A DNA stretch of 64,000 bases, from assembly GCF_006716345.1 (NCBI RefSeq), contig NZ_VFOX01000001.1, positions 620,001-684,000 of the forward strand. The letters run 5' to 3'. Positions within the stretch are counted from its first letter, which is position 1; every line of letters starts with the position of its first letter. This stretch comes from Microbacterium saperdae. Its GTDB lineage: Bacteria; Actinomycetota; Actinomycetes; Actinomycetales; Microbacteriaceae. The notes below the pieces were generated by a model. It saw only the letters and a program-made list of their open reading frames with translations. It made no database searches and was not told where the DNA came from. Below, one piece after another: positions 19,083 to 27,527 of the stretch. A program made the translations under genes and the position numbers.

Positions 19083-20591
19083 TCACTCCCTGGCGGTCTG
19101 CAGCAGAGTCCACAGCTCGGCTCGGGCGGGGAACGTCGACAGGTCCGTGCCGAGCAGGCCCCCGGCCTGGGCGATCCGGGCGCGGAGCGTGTGTCGGTGC
19201 ACGCCGAGCACGGCAGCGGCGGACTCCGCGCGGGCGTCGTGTTCCAGCCAGCACCGCAGCGACCATTCGAGCTCGGCACCGGTGCGGGCATCGTGCTCAC
19301 GCAGCGGAGCGAGGCGCGACTCGGCGACGAGGCGTGCCTCGTCGGTCGCGAGTGCGGTGAGGATGCTCGACCCCACCGTGTCGGAGTACCGGGCGACCCC
19401 GTGCGTGCCGTGCTGTCGAAGCACCGTGAGGGCCTGCGCATGCGCTCGGGCGAACGAGTCGTACGCGTCGGGGTCGGAGACGCCGATGCGCACGCCGAAG
19501 CGCGCGGCCACCTCGTCGAGCAGGGCGTCGTCGTCGGCGGAGAGGCACATCGTGACGCCGTCTTCGGATTCGGCGAGGAACACCGAGGTGCCGTGCTCAG
19601 CGCGATGCCGTTCCCACCACTCCGCCATCGGGCCGGCCGGAGCATCCGAGGCGACCGCCACGACCACCGGAGCGGGAGGCAGGCTGCCCAGCACCCGTCT
19701 GGCGAGGGTGGGGTCGTCGGTGAGCAACGACGCGAGCAGCTGCGTGTGCAGGCGTCGTCGACTGCGGGCGAGTTGCTCGCTCTGTTCCATCGCCAGCCCG
19801 GCCATCGCGATCACCGAGGTCACGACGGAGCGTGCCTCCTGATCGAGCGCGTCGATCGCGAGCGCGATCACTCCGCGCAGGTGTCCTCCGCGCCCGATCG
19901 TGAACAGCATGAAGGTGTGGTCGTCGATCGTGAGCGACTGGCCCGCTTCGAGTCCGCGGGTCAGGATCTCCATCACGCGCTCACCGAGCCTCTCGCGCAC
20001 GTCCTGCGCGACTGCGTCCCGGGGGTGGGCGAGGGCGAGAGCTCCGGCGGCGTCGAACATCCCGACCCAGGCGTCGAGGCGGCGCCCGAGCTCGTCCAGG
20101 GTCGCGTCGAGCCCGCGGGGGCGGAGAGCAGCGAGCGCGAGGCCGCGTTGGGTGTCGAGGGCCCAGGAGCGGCGGGCATACGCCTGTGCAGCGATCGCCT
20201 CGGAGTGTGCGCGCGCCACGGCGATGAACGGCGTGCGGTAGGGGACCTCGAACAGGGGCAGGCCGTGCGAGACGCAGGCGGTCAGGAGCTCCTCGGGGAT
20301 GCCGGCGCGATGCACCTCCGTGCCGAAGCCGAGACCGAGGACTCCGCGGTCGATCAGGCGGCTCACGTAGAGATCGGCCGTACCGGCTTCATCGAACTGC
20401 GTGCCCGTGGTGAGCAGGACGAGGTCCTCCGCCAGGAAGGGCGTGGGATCGGCGAGGTCGGAGCTGTGCACCCACCGCAGGGGGCGGTCGAGTGCGTCGA
20501 AGGCGAGCGAGTCATCGGGGGAGACCAGGTGCAGTCCCAGGTCGCGGCGCGACAGCAGGGCTCGCAGGGTCGGCTGATCCGGAATGGCCAT
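19083..20591 (-). CDS. PucR family transcriptional regulator
   Basis: The 502-residue protein has the PucR layout: N-terminal ligand domain (PTLRALLSRRDLGLHLVSP, LVLLTTGTQFDE, about 1-140), a central GGDEF-like spacer, and a C-terminal HTH_30 (LRCWLEHDARAESAAAVLGVHRHTLRARI). ATG 20591 is chosen because the domain starts at once. It is divergent from the GABA aminotransferase and likely controls the putrescine/GABA genes. Its 3' end nearly meets rcaA (9 bp), so the two clusters converge here. Confidence 0.88.
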   Translation of the reverse strand: MAIPDQPTLRALLSRRDLGLHLVSPDDSLAFDALDRPLRWVHSSDLADPTPFLAEDLVLLTTGTQFDEAGTADLYVSRLIDRGVLGLGFGTEVHRAGIPEELLTACVSHGLPLFEVPYRTPFIAVARAHSEAIAAQAYARRSWALDTQRGLALAALRPRGLDATLDELGRRLDAWVGMFDAAGALALAHPRDAVAQDVRERLGERVMEILTRGLEAGQSLTIDDHTFMLFTIGRGGHLRGVIALAIDALDQEARSVVTSVIAMAGLAMEQSEQLARSRRRLHTQLLASLLTDDPTLARRVLGSLPPAPVVVAVASDAPAGPMAEWWERHRAEHGTSVFLAESEDGVTMCLSADDDALLDEVAARFGVRIGVSDPDAYDSFARAHAQALTVLRQHGTHGVARYSDTVGSSILTALATDEARLVAESRLAPLREHDARTGAELEWSLRCWLEHDARAESAAAVLGVHRHTLRARIAQAGGLLGTDLSTFPARAELWTLLQTARE

Positions 20592-20614
20592 GCGTCCTCC
20601 GTCACGGCGGCAAC

Positions 20615-20653
20615 GATGTACAGCTCGTACATCAAGATATCCAGATTGTACAA
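20615..20653. promoter_or_regulatory. Candidate PucR operator in the pucR/gabT intergenic region
   Basis: GATGTAC-AGCTC-GTACATC (20615-20633) is a perfect 7-bp-arm inverted repeat. A second short palindrome TTGTACAA (20646-20653) follows 13 bp later with the same GTAC core. Both lie in the 107-bp divergent promoter region. Confidence 0.5.
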
Positions 20654-20698
20654 GGCGGCGAATGCGGCTGGTCCCGAGGCCGCCGTACGCTCGCGAAC

Positions 20699-22060
20699 AT
20701 GGCACTCCTCGACACCGCAGCTGTTGCAGTTCCCCTCGGCGGACCCGAGCTCCCCCAGGAGCGTCGTCTGGTCACTGAACTTCCCGGGCCGCGCTCGGCC
20801 GAGATCCTGGCGCGCAAGGCGGATGCCGTCGCTGCCGGCGTCGGCCACACCGTGCCGGTCGCTACCGTCGCCGCCGGCGGCGGAGTCGTCGTCGACGCGG
20901 ACGGGAACTCGCTCATCGACCTCGGATCCGGCATCGCCGTGACCACGGTGGGCAACGCGCACCCCAAGGTCGCTGCTGCCGTCGCCGCACAGGCCGCGCA
21001 GTTCACGCACACCTGTTTCATGATCTCGCCCTACGAGTCGTACATCGAGGTCGCCGAGGCTCTGAACCGCGTCACCCCCGGCGACTTCGCCAAGAAGAGC
21101 GCGCTGTTCAACTCGGGCGCAGAGGCCGTCGAGAACGCGATCAAGATCGCCCGCAAGTACACCGGCCGGCAGGCGGTCGTCGCGTTCGACCACGGCTACC
21201 ACGGCCGCACGAACCTGACCATGGCCCTCACCGCCAAGTCGATGCCGTACAAGAGCGGATTCGGACCGTTCGCCCCCGAGGTGTACCGCGCGCCGATGTC
21301 GTACCCGTTCCGCGATGGACTCGAGGGCAACGAGGCCGCGGCTCGCGTCATCCTGCAGCTCGAGAAGCAGATCGGTGCCGACAACCTGGCCGCCGTCATC
21401 ATCGAGCCGATCCAGGGCGAGGGAGGCTTCATCGTCCCGGCTGACGGCTTCCTGCCCGCGATCGTCGAGTGGTGCCGTGCGAACGGCGTCGTCTTCATCG
21501 CCGACGAGGTCCAGACCGGTTTCGCCCGCACGGGCCACATGTTCGCGAGCGAGATCTTCGGCATCGAGCCCGACCTGATCACCACGGCCAAGGGCATCGC
21601 CGGTGGGCTGCCGCTCGCCGCCGTCACCGGTCGCTCCGAGATCATGGACGCCTCGCACGCCGGCGGTCTCGGCGGCACCTACGGCGGAAACCCGATCGCC
21701 TGCGCCGCAGCGCTCGCCGCGATCGACGTCTTCGAGAACGACGGAGTGATCGAGCGCGCCCGCGAGATCGGCGCGATCCTCACCGAGCGTCTCACCGCGA
21801 TCCAGCAGAACGACCCGCGCGTCGGCGACGTCCGCGGCCACGGTGCGATGATCGCGGCCGAGTTCGTCGACCCGGAGACCAACGCCCCCGACGCCGCACT
21901 CACCGCGGCCGTCGCAAAGGCGTGCATCGCCCAGGGCGTCATCGTCCTCACCTGCGGCACCTACGGCAACGTCATCCGCTTCCTTCCCCCGCTCGCGATC
22001 GGCGACGATCTGCTCAACGAGGGAATCGACGTCGTCGCCGCAGCACTCGCCGCGGCCTAG
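20699..22060 (+). CDS. gabT: 4-aminobutyrate (GABA) aminotransferase
   Basis: GabT transfers the amino group of GABA to 2-oxoglutarate, giving succinic semialdehyde. The 453-residue class III aminotransferase has DLGSGIAVTTVGNAHPKV, NSGAEAVENAIKIAR, DHGYHGRTNLTMALT, IEPIQGEGGFIVP, IADEVQTGFARTGHMFA and the PLP lysine in TTAKGIAGGLPLAAVTGR. It is first in the putrescine-degradation cluster and is followed by a strong terminator, so the oxidase operon behind it is at least partly independent. Confidence 0.94.
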   Translation: MALLDTAAVAVPLGGPELPQERRLVTELPGPRSAEILARKADAVAAGVGHTVPVATVAAGGGVVVDADGNSLIDLGSGIAVTTVGNAHPKVAAAVAAQAAQFTHTCFMISPYESYIEVAEALNRVTPGDFAKKSALFNSGAEAVENAIKIARKYTGRQAVVAFDHGYHGRTNLTMALTAKSMPYKSGFGPFAPEVYRAPMSYPFRDGLEGNEAAARVILQLEKQIGADNLAAVIIEPIQGEGGFIVPADGFLPAIVEWCRANGVVFIADEVQTGFARTGHMFASEIFGIEPDLITTAKGIAGGLPLAAVTGRSEIMDASHAGGLGGTYGGNPIACAAALAAIDVFENDGVIERAREIGAILTERLTAIQQNDPRVGDVRGHGAMIAAEFVDPETNAPDAALTAAVAKACIAQGVIVLTCGTYGNVIRFLPPLAIGDDLLNEGIDVVAAALAAA

Positions 22061-22103
22061 GAGTAGCTTGAGGTCGCGCTCCCGCGCGGCCTCCATCCCA
22101 CGT

Positions 22104-22150
22104 CCGGTCGCGACCCCAATCGGGGGATTTCGGGTCGCGACCGGCATTTT
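22104..22150 (+). terminator. Intrinsic terminator after gabT
   Basis: A perfect 13-bp stem (CCGGTCGCGACCC / GGGTCGCGACCGG) is followed by CATTTT. It separates gabT from the putrescine oxidase operon. Confidence 0.8.
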
Positions 22151-22169
22151 CCCAACGAAGGAGTTGCAG

Positions 22170-23552
22170 ATGGCTGAGATCACACGCGACGTGCTCATCG
22201 TCGGCGCCGGAGCCGCAGGGCTCACGGCGGCGAACGACCTGCGGAAGGCCGGCCTCTCGGTCGCCGTCCTCGAGGCGAGGGACCGGGTCGGAGGACGGCT
22301 GTGGACCGACGTCATCGACGGCGCCATGCTCGAGATCGGCGGACAGTGGGTCTCGCCCGATCAGGATGCGCTGATCGACACGGTCGAGGAGCTGGGGCTG
22401 GAGACCTTCAGCCGCTACCGCGAAGGCGACAGCGTCTACGTCGGACCCGACGGCCAGAGCCACCGTTTCACGGGCGAGATGTTCCCCGTCTCCGCCGAGA
22501 CCGAGCGTGTGATCGCCGAGATCACGGATCGGCTCGACGCGATGGTCGCCGAGATCGACCCGGACCGGCCCTGGGAGCACCCGAACGCCGCCGAGTGGGA
22601 CTCCGTCACCTGGGACGCCTGGCTGCGTGCCCAGACCGATGACGACGAAGCCGTGCGCAACCTCGCGTTCGCCACCGGATCCGCGATGCTCACCAAGCCG
22701 ACGCACGCGTTCTCGCTGCTGCAGTCGCTGCTGATGGCTGCGTCCGCCGGCTCCTACTCGCACCTGGTCGATGCGGACTTCATCCTCGACAAGCGCGTCG
22801 TCGGCGGACTCCAGCAGGTGCCGATCCTGCTCGCCGAGCGCCTGGGCGACGACGTCTTCCTCAACCAGCCGGTGCGCAGCCTCGAATGGGGCGCCAACGG
22901 CGTCACCGCCACGACGGACGACCTCACGGTCAGCGCCCGCTTCGCGATCCTCGCGCACGCGCCCGTGCTGTACGACCGGATCTCGTTCGTCCCGCCGCTG
23001 CCGCGACGTCAGCACCAGCTGCACCAGCACCTGTCGATGGGCTTCGTCATCAAGGTGCACGCCGTCTACGACCGTCCCTTCTGGCGTGAACAGGGCCTGA
23101 GCGGCACCGCCTTCAGCCCGTACGAGCTCTCGCACGAGGCGTACGACAACACCAATCACGGCGACGAGCGCGGCACCCTGGTCGGCTTCGTCTCCGACCG
23201 GAACGCGGACGGCGTCTTCGAGCTCTCCGCGGAGGAGCGCAAGGAGCGCATCCTCGAGTCCCTGTCGCACTACTACGGCCCCGAGGCCAAGAACCCGGTC
23301 GTCTACTACGAGAGCGACTGGGGCAGCGAGGAGTGGACCCGCGGCGCCTACGCGGCGAGCTTCGACATGGGTGGTCTGCACCGGTACGGCGCCGACCTGC
23401 GCACCCCCGTCGGACCTATCAGCTTCGCCTGCAGCGACATGGCCGGCGCCGGCTACCAGCACGTCGACGGCGCGATCCGCATGGGGCGTCTGGTCGCCTC
23501 GCAGATCGTGGATTCGAGCCGTTCCACCAGCGAAGCGGCTGAGAGCAACTGA
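22170..23552 (+). CDS. puo: Putrescine oxidase (FAD-dependent)
   Basis: The enzyme oxidises putrescine to 4-aminobutanal with release of ammonia and hydrogen peroxide. The 460-residue flavin amine oxidase has the dinucleotide motif GAGAAGL at 12-18, LEARDRVGGRLWTD, EIGGQWVSPDQDALI, MLTKPTHAFSLLQSLLMAASAGSYSHLVD, and YYESDWGSEEWTRGAYAASFDMGGLHRYG. These blocks closely resemble Rhodococcus putrescine oxidase as recalled. GAAGGAG precedes ATG 22170. Other short-chain amines remain possible substrates. Confidence 0.88.
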   Translation: MAEITRDVLIVGAGAAGLTAANDLRKAGLSVAVLEARDRVGGRLWTDVIDGAMLEIGGQWVSPDQDALIDTVEELGLETFSRYREGDSVYVGPDGQSHRFTGEMFPVSAETERVIAEITDRLDAMVAEIDPDRPWEHPNAAEWDSVTWDAWLRAQTDDDEAVRNLAFATGSAMLTKPTHAFSLLQSLLMAASAGSYSHLVDADFILDKRVVGGLQQVPILLAERLGDDVFLNQPVRSLEWGANGVTATTDDLTVSARFAILAHAPVLYDRISFVPPLPRRQHQLHQHLSMGFVIKVHAVYDRPFWREQGLSGTAFSPYELSHEAYDNTNHGDERGTLVGFVSDRNADGVFELSAEERKERILESLSHYYGPEAKNPVVYYESDWGSEEWTRGAYAASFDMGGLHRYGADLRTPVGPISFACSDMAGAGYQHVDGAIRMGRLVASQIVDSSRSTSEAAESN

Positions 23553-24439
23553 TGTCAGGGGCCATCGTCGTCGGCTACACGGCGACGGACGCGGGCGCGG
23601 ATGCCGCAGCACTCGGCGCCCGGCTGGCTCGCAGCATCGGGGCGAGGCTGCACCTGGTCCTGGTGCTCCCTGCCGAGGGAACACGCAGCCCCGCTGTCGT
23701 GCCCCCGGAGCGCGCCTACGAGGAGCACATCCGCGCCCAGGCGAAGAAGTGGGTCGAAGACGCGATCGTCCGTCTGCCGCAGGCGATCACGCGCACCGGG
23801 CACGTCCGCATCGCGGAGTCCTTCGCCGAGGGCCTCATCTCTGCCGGCGAGGAGTTCGGTGCCCGCCTGATCGTGGTGGGCGCGGCCGGTGGCGGGCTGT
23901 TCGGCCGTCACCGCCTCGGCAGCGTGGCCTCTGAGCTGCTGCACTCCTCGACCATCCCGGTCGCTCTCGCACCGGCGGGCACGGCAGGTCAGGATGACCA
24001 CGTCATCCCACGGGTCACGGTCGCCGTCGGCACGCGCCCCGGCGCTGAGAACCTGCTCGACGAGGCGGCATCGATCGCGACGGAGAGCGGTGTCGGACTG
24101 CGACTCGTCTCGCTGGTGCCATTCGATGTGCCCCCGGGGCTCGACACGGGCGCGATCCGCCTGGCCGGAAGCACGCACGCGCACGAGGTGCTGGCCGTCG
24201 CCAAGGAACTGCTGCCCCTCGACCTGGGCGCCGTGGTCGAGGAGGCACCCGGCGACACCGTCGAGGACGCCGTCGCGAACCTCTCCTGGCTTCCCGGCGA
24301 GGTCGTCCTCGTCGGATCGAGCAGACTGGCGCAGCCGCGTCGACTGTTCCTGGGCTCCACGGCAGCGAAGATGCTGCACGAACTGCCCGTCCCGATGATC
24401 GTCGTCCCGCGCACCCGCGCCGAAGCAGGAGTCCGCTGA
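23552..24439 (+). CDS. Universal stress protein with two Usp domains
   Basis: This 295-residue cytoplasmic protein has tandem UspA domains (about 1-145 and 150-295). The first has the ATP-binding-type motif VVGAAGGGLFGRHRLGSVASELLHSS near 108-133. The second ends VLVGSSRLAQPRRLFLGSTAAKMLHELPVPMIVVP. It is coupled by ATGA overlaps to both the putrescine oxidase and the permease. A regulatory or protective role for amine transport or oxidation is possible but unproven. Confidence 0.88.
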   Translation: MSGAIVVGYTATDAGADAAALGARLARSIGARLHLVLVLPAEGTRSPAVVPPERAYEEHIRAQAKKWVEDAIVRLPQAITRTGHVRIAESFAEGLISAGEEFGARLIVVGAAGGGLFGRHRLGSVASELLHSSTIPVALAPAGTAGQDDHVIPRVTVAVGTRPGAENLLDEAASIATESGVGLRLVSLVPFDVPPGLDTGAIRLAGSTHAHEVLAVAKELLPLDLGAVVEEAPGDTVEDAVANLSWLPGEVVLVGSSRLAQPRRLFLGSTAAKMLHELPVPMIVVPRTRAEAGVR

Positions 24440-26001
24440 TGAGCAGCACCGAACGGGCGACGGAGCCCGAGGCAGTCACCACAGGCATCTCCCGCAAGGG
24501 TCTCAGCGTCGGAACCGTGGGCGTGCTGGGTGCACTGGTGATGGGCATCTCGTGCATCGCACCGGCATACACCTTCACCGCCGGCATCGGTGGTGCGGTG
24601 GGCGCTGTCGGATTCCAGGTGCCGGCCATCCTGCTGCTCGGATTCATCCCGATGCTGCTCGTCGCCTTCGGGTACCGAGAACTCAACAAGGCGATGCCCG
24701 ACTCGGGCACCAGCTTCACCTGGGCGACCAGGGCCTTCGGCCCCTACGTCGGCTGGATGGCCGGCTGGGGTCTGATCGTGGCGACGATCCTGGTGCTGTC
24801 CAACCTCGCCGGCATCGCCGTGGACTTCCTGTTCCTGTTGATCTCGCAGATCTCCGGCAACGAGGCCATCGCCGAGATCACCCGCAACCCGTTCGTGAAC
24901 GTGGCGGTGTGCCTGGTCTTCGTCGCGCTCGCCGCCTGGGTGTCCTTCCGCGACGTCTCGACCTCGCAGAAGCTGCAGTACGGCCTCGTGGCATTCCAGA
25001 TCCTGATCCTCGTGCTGTTCTCCGTGATGGCGATCGTCCAGACCGTCCAGGGCGGCGCCTTCGACCCGCACATGCCGGAGCTCGCGTGGTTCAATCCCTT
25101 CGCGATCGAGGGCGGCCTGTCCGTGGTCGTGATGGGGCTGTCGGCCTCGGTCTTCATGTTCTGGGGCTGGGACGTGACCCTCACGATGAACGAGGAGGCC
25201 AAGGACCCCGAGCGCACGCCCGGACGCGCGGCCATGCTGACGGTGTTCTCGATCATCGCGATCTACCTGCTGCTCACGGTCAGCAGCCTGATGTACTCCG
25301 GAATCGGAGACGAAGGTCTCGGGCTCCTGAACGAGGACATCGGCGGCAACGTGTTCTTCGCCCTGTCCGGTCCGGTGATGGGTGGTCTGGCGTTCCTGCT
25401 CTCGCTGGCGGTGCTCACCTCGTCGGCATCGTCGCTGCAGTCGACGTTCATCTCACCGGCCAGAACCCTGCTGGCGATGGGGCACTACGGCGCCGTTCCC
25501 CGACGATTCGCCGGTGTCAGCCCGCGATTCTTCACGCCCGGATTCGCGACGATCGCCTCAGCCGTGGTCGCCGGTGGCTTCTACGCCGTGATGCGCTTCC
25601 TCAGCGAGGATGCACTGTGGGACACCATCCTCGCGCTGGGGATGATGATCTGCTTCTACTACGGCATCACCGCGCTGTCGTGCGTCTGGTACTTCCGCCA
25701 CCAGTGGTTCGACTCGGGCAAGGACTTCTTCTTCAAGTTCGCCAGCCCTCTCGTCGGCGGAATCATCCTGCTGGTGCTCTTCGTGATCACCGCGATCGAC
25801 AGTCTCGCGCCCGACTTCGGGTCGATCGCCATCGGCGCCGACGCGAACGGCGAGGGCGGCATCGGCATCGTGTTCTTCATCGGCGTCGGTCTGCTCGTCT
25901 TCGGCGCCGTCCTGATGCTCGTCCAGAGAATCGTCAACCCCGCCTTCTTCCGTGGCAAGACGCTGAGCATGGACGCCCCGCCCAGCAACCGCCGCCGCTG
26001 A
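24439..26001 (+). CDS. APC family amino acid/polyamine permease
   Basis: The 520-residue integral membrane protein has about 12 hydrophobic segments. It opens LSVGTVGVLGALVMGISCIAPAYTFTAGIGGAVG and contains MPDSGTSFTWATRAFGPYVGWMAGWGLI, the APC-superfamily helix 1-3 signature. Position between putrescine oxidase and two aldehyde dehydrogenases indicates uptake of putrescine or a related amine. Direct specificity residues are not known to me. The start overlaps the Usp stop. Confidence 0.88.
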   Translation: MSSTERATEPEAVTTGISRKGLSVGTVGVLGALVMGISCIAPAYTFTAGIGGAVGAVGFQVPAILLLGFIPMLLVAFGYRELNKAMPDSGTSFTWATRAFGPYVGWMAGWGLIVATILVLSNLAGIAVDFLFLLISQISGNEAIAEITRNPFVNVAVCLVFVALAAWVSFRDVSTSQKLQYGLVAFQILILVLFSVMAIVQTVQGGAFDPHMPELAWFNPFAIEGGLSVVVMGLSASVFMFWGWDVTLTMNEEAKDPERTPGRAAMLTVFSIIAIYLLLTVSSLMYSGIGDEGLGLLNEDIGGNVFFALSGPVMGGLAFLLSLAVLTSSASSLQSTFISPARTLLAMGHYGAVPRRFAGVSPRFFTPGFATIASAVVAGGFYAVMRFLSEDALWDTILALGMMICFYYGITALSCVWYFRHQWFDSGKDFFFKFASPLVGGIILLVLFVITAIDSLAPDFGSIAIGADANGEGGIGIVFFIGVGLLVFGAVLMLVQRIVNPAFFRGKTLSMDAPPSNRRR

Positions 26002-26028
26002 CCCCCACTCCCCACAGAAAGAGAACCC

Positions 26029-27504
26029 ATGAGCACTCAGATCGCACCGGCCGAGCAGGCGCTGCTCGACAGCATCCCCACCGGCCTCTTCATCGGAGGC
26101 GCATGGACGGATGGCGAGACCGGCGGCACCTTCGATGTGAAGGACCCCGCGACGGGTGAGGTGATCCGCACGATCGCGGATGCGACGCCGGGCGACGGCA
26201 TCCGCGCCCTCGACGCGGCCGTGGCCGCACAGGACTCGTGGGCGGCCACCGCGCCGCGCACGCGGAGCGACATCCTGCGCCGCGCGTTCGACCTCGTGCA
26301 GGCGCGCAAGGAGGACCTGGCGCTGCTGATGACGCTCGAGATGGGCAAGCCGCTCGCCGAGGCGCGCGGTGAGGTCGGCTACGGTGGCGAGTTCCTCCGC
26401 TGGTTCAGCGAGGAGGCCGTGCGCATCAACGGTCGCTACGGGCTCAACCCCGAAGGCACGGGCCACATGGTCGTGTCGCAGCGCCCGGTCGGACCGTCGT
26501 TCTTCGTCACTCCGTGGAACTTCCCGTTCGCGATGGCCACGCGCAAGATCGCGCCCGCCCTGGCGGCCGGCTGCACCGTGGTGATCAAGCCCCCGGCCCT
26601 CACGCCGCTCACGACCATGTTCTTCGTGTCGCTGCTGGAGGAGGCGGGTCTTCCCGCCGGTGTGGTCAACGTCGTGCAGACCTCGCGTTCGAGCGCTCTG
26701 TCGGCACCGATCATCGCCGACTCGCGTCTGCGCAAGCTCTCGTTCACCGGCTCGACCGAGGTGGGCCGCAAGCTCATCGCGCAGGCCGCCGAGGGCGTGC
26801 TGCGGGTGTCGATGGAGCTCGGCGGCAACGCCCCGTTCGTGGTGTTCGACGACGCCGATCTCGACAAGGCCGTGGAGGGCGCGCTGGCCGCGAAGTTCCG
26901 CAACATCGGTCAGGCGTGCACGGCGGCCAACCGCTTCATCGTGCACAAGGACATCGCGGGCGAGTTCGCCAAGCGCATCACCGAGCGCGTCGACGCCATG
27001 AAGATCGGTCGCGGCACCGAGGACGGCGTGTCGATCGGACCGCTCATCGACGATGACGCCGTGGCGAAGGCTGGAGAGCTCGTCGACGAGGCTGTGGGTC
27101 GGGGCGCCACGCTGCTCGCCGGAGGCAAGGCGCTCGACGGCGTCGGCAGCTTCTACGAGCCGACCGTGCTCACCGACGTGGTCGCCGGCAGCGCGATCCT
27201 CCGCGAGGAGATCTTCGGGCCGGTGCTCGCGATCGCGACCTTCGAGACCGAGGAAGAGGCCGTGCGCCTGGCCAACGACACCGAGTACGGCCTGGTGTCG
27301 TACGTGTTCACGGAGAGCCTGCAGCGCGGCCAGCGCATGATCGACGCGCTCGAGACCGGCATGATGGGTCTCAACGTGGGCGTCGTGTCGAACGCGGCAG
27401 CACCCTTCGGCGGCGTCAAGCAGTCCGGCGTCGGACGCGAGGGCGGCTTCGAAGGCATCCACGAGTACCTGTCCACCAAGTACACGCTGATCCCGGTCTC
27501 CTGA
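26029..27504 (+). CDS. gabD: NAD(P)-dependent succinate-semialdehyde dehydrogenase
   Basis: The 491-residue aldehyde dehydrogenase oxidises succinic semialdehyde to succinate, the last step of GABA degradation. It has TPWNFPFAMATRKIAPALAAGCTVVIKP, LSFTGSTEVGRKL, the general base in SMELGGNAPFVVFDDADLD and the catalytic Cys in NIGQACTAANRFIVH. EMGKPLAEARGEVGYGG is typical of the GabD group. AAAGAGAA precedes ATG 26029. The second ALDH follows in the same operon. Confidence 0.9.
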   Translation: MSTQIAPAEQALLDSIPTGLFIGGAWTDGETGGTFDVKDPATGEVIRTIADATPGDGIRALDAAVAAQDSWAATAPRTRSDILRRAFDLVQARKEDLALLMTLEMGKPLAEARGEVGYGGEFLRWFSEEAVRINGRYGLNPEGTGHMVVSQRPVGPSFFVTPWNFPFAMATRKIAPALAAGCTVVIKPPALTPLTTMFFVSLLEEAGLPAGVVNVVQTSRSSALSAPIIADSRLRKLSFTGSTEVGRKLIAQAAEGVLRVSMELGGNAPFVVFDDADLDKAVEGALAAKFRNIGQACTAANRFIVHKDIAGEFAKRITERVDAMKIGRGTEDGVSIGPLIDDDAVAKAGELVDEAVGRGATLLAGGKALDGVGSFYEPTVLTDVVAGSAILREEIFGPVLAIATFETEEEAVRLANDTEYGLVSYVFTESLQRGQRMIDALETGMMGLNVGVVSNAAAPFGGVKQSGVGREGGFEGIHEYLSTKYTLIPVS

Positions 27505-27527
27505 CCGGCCCGCCGAGAGGACAAGAC

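Noticed and set aside
25558..27462. A 634-codon minus-strand frame over permease and gabD
   Set aside because: It is antisense to catalytic blocks of an aldehyde dehydrogenase and an APC permease and has no recognisable domain.
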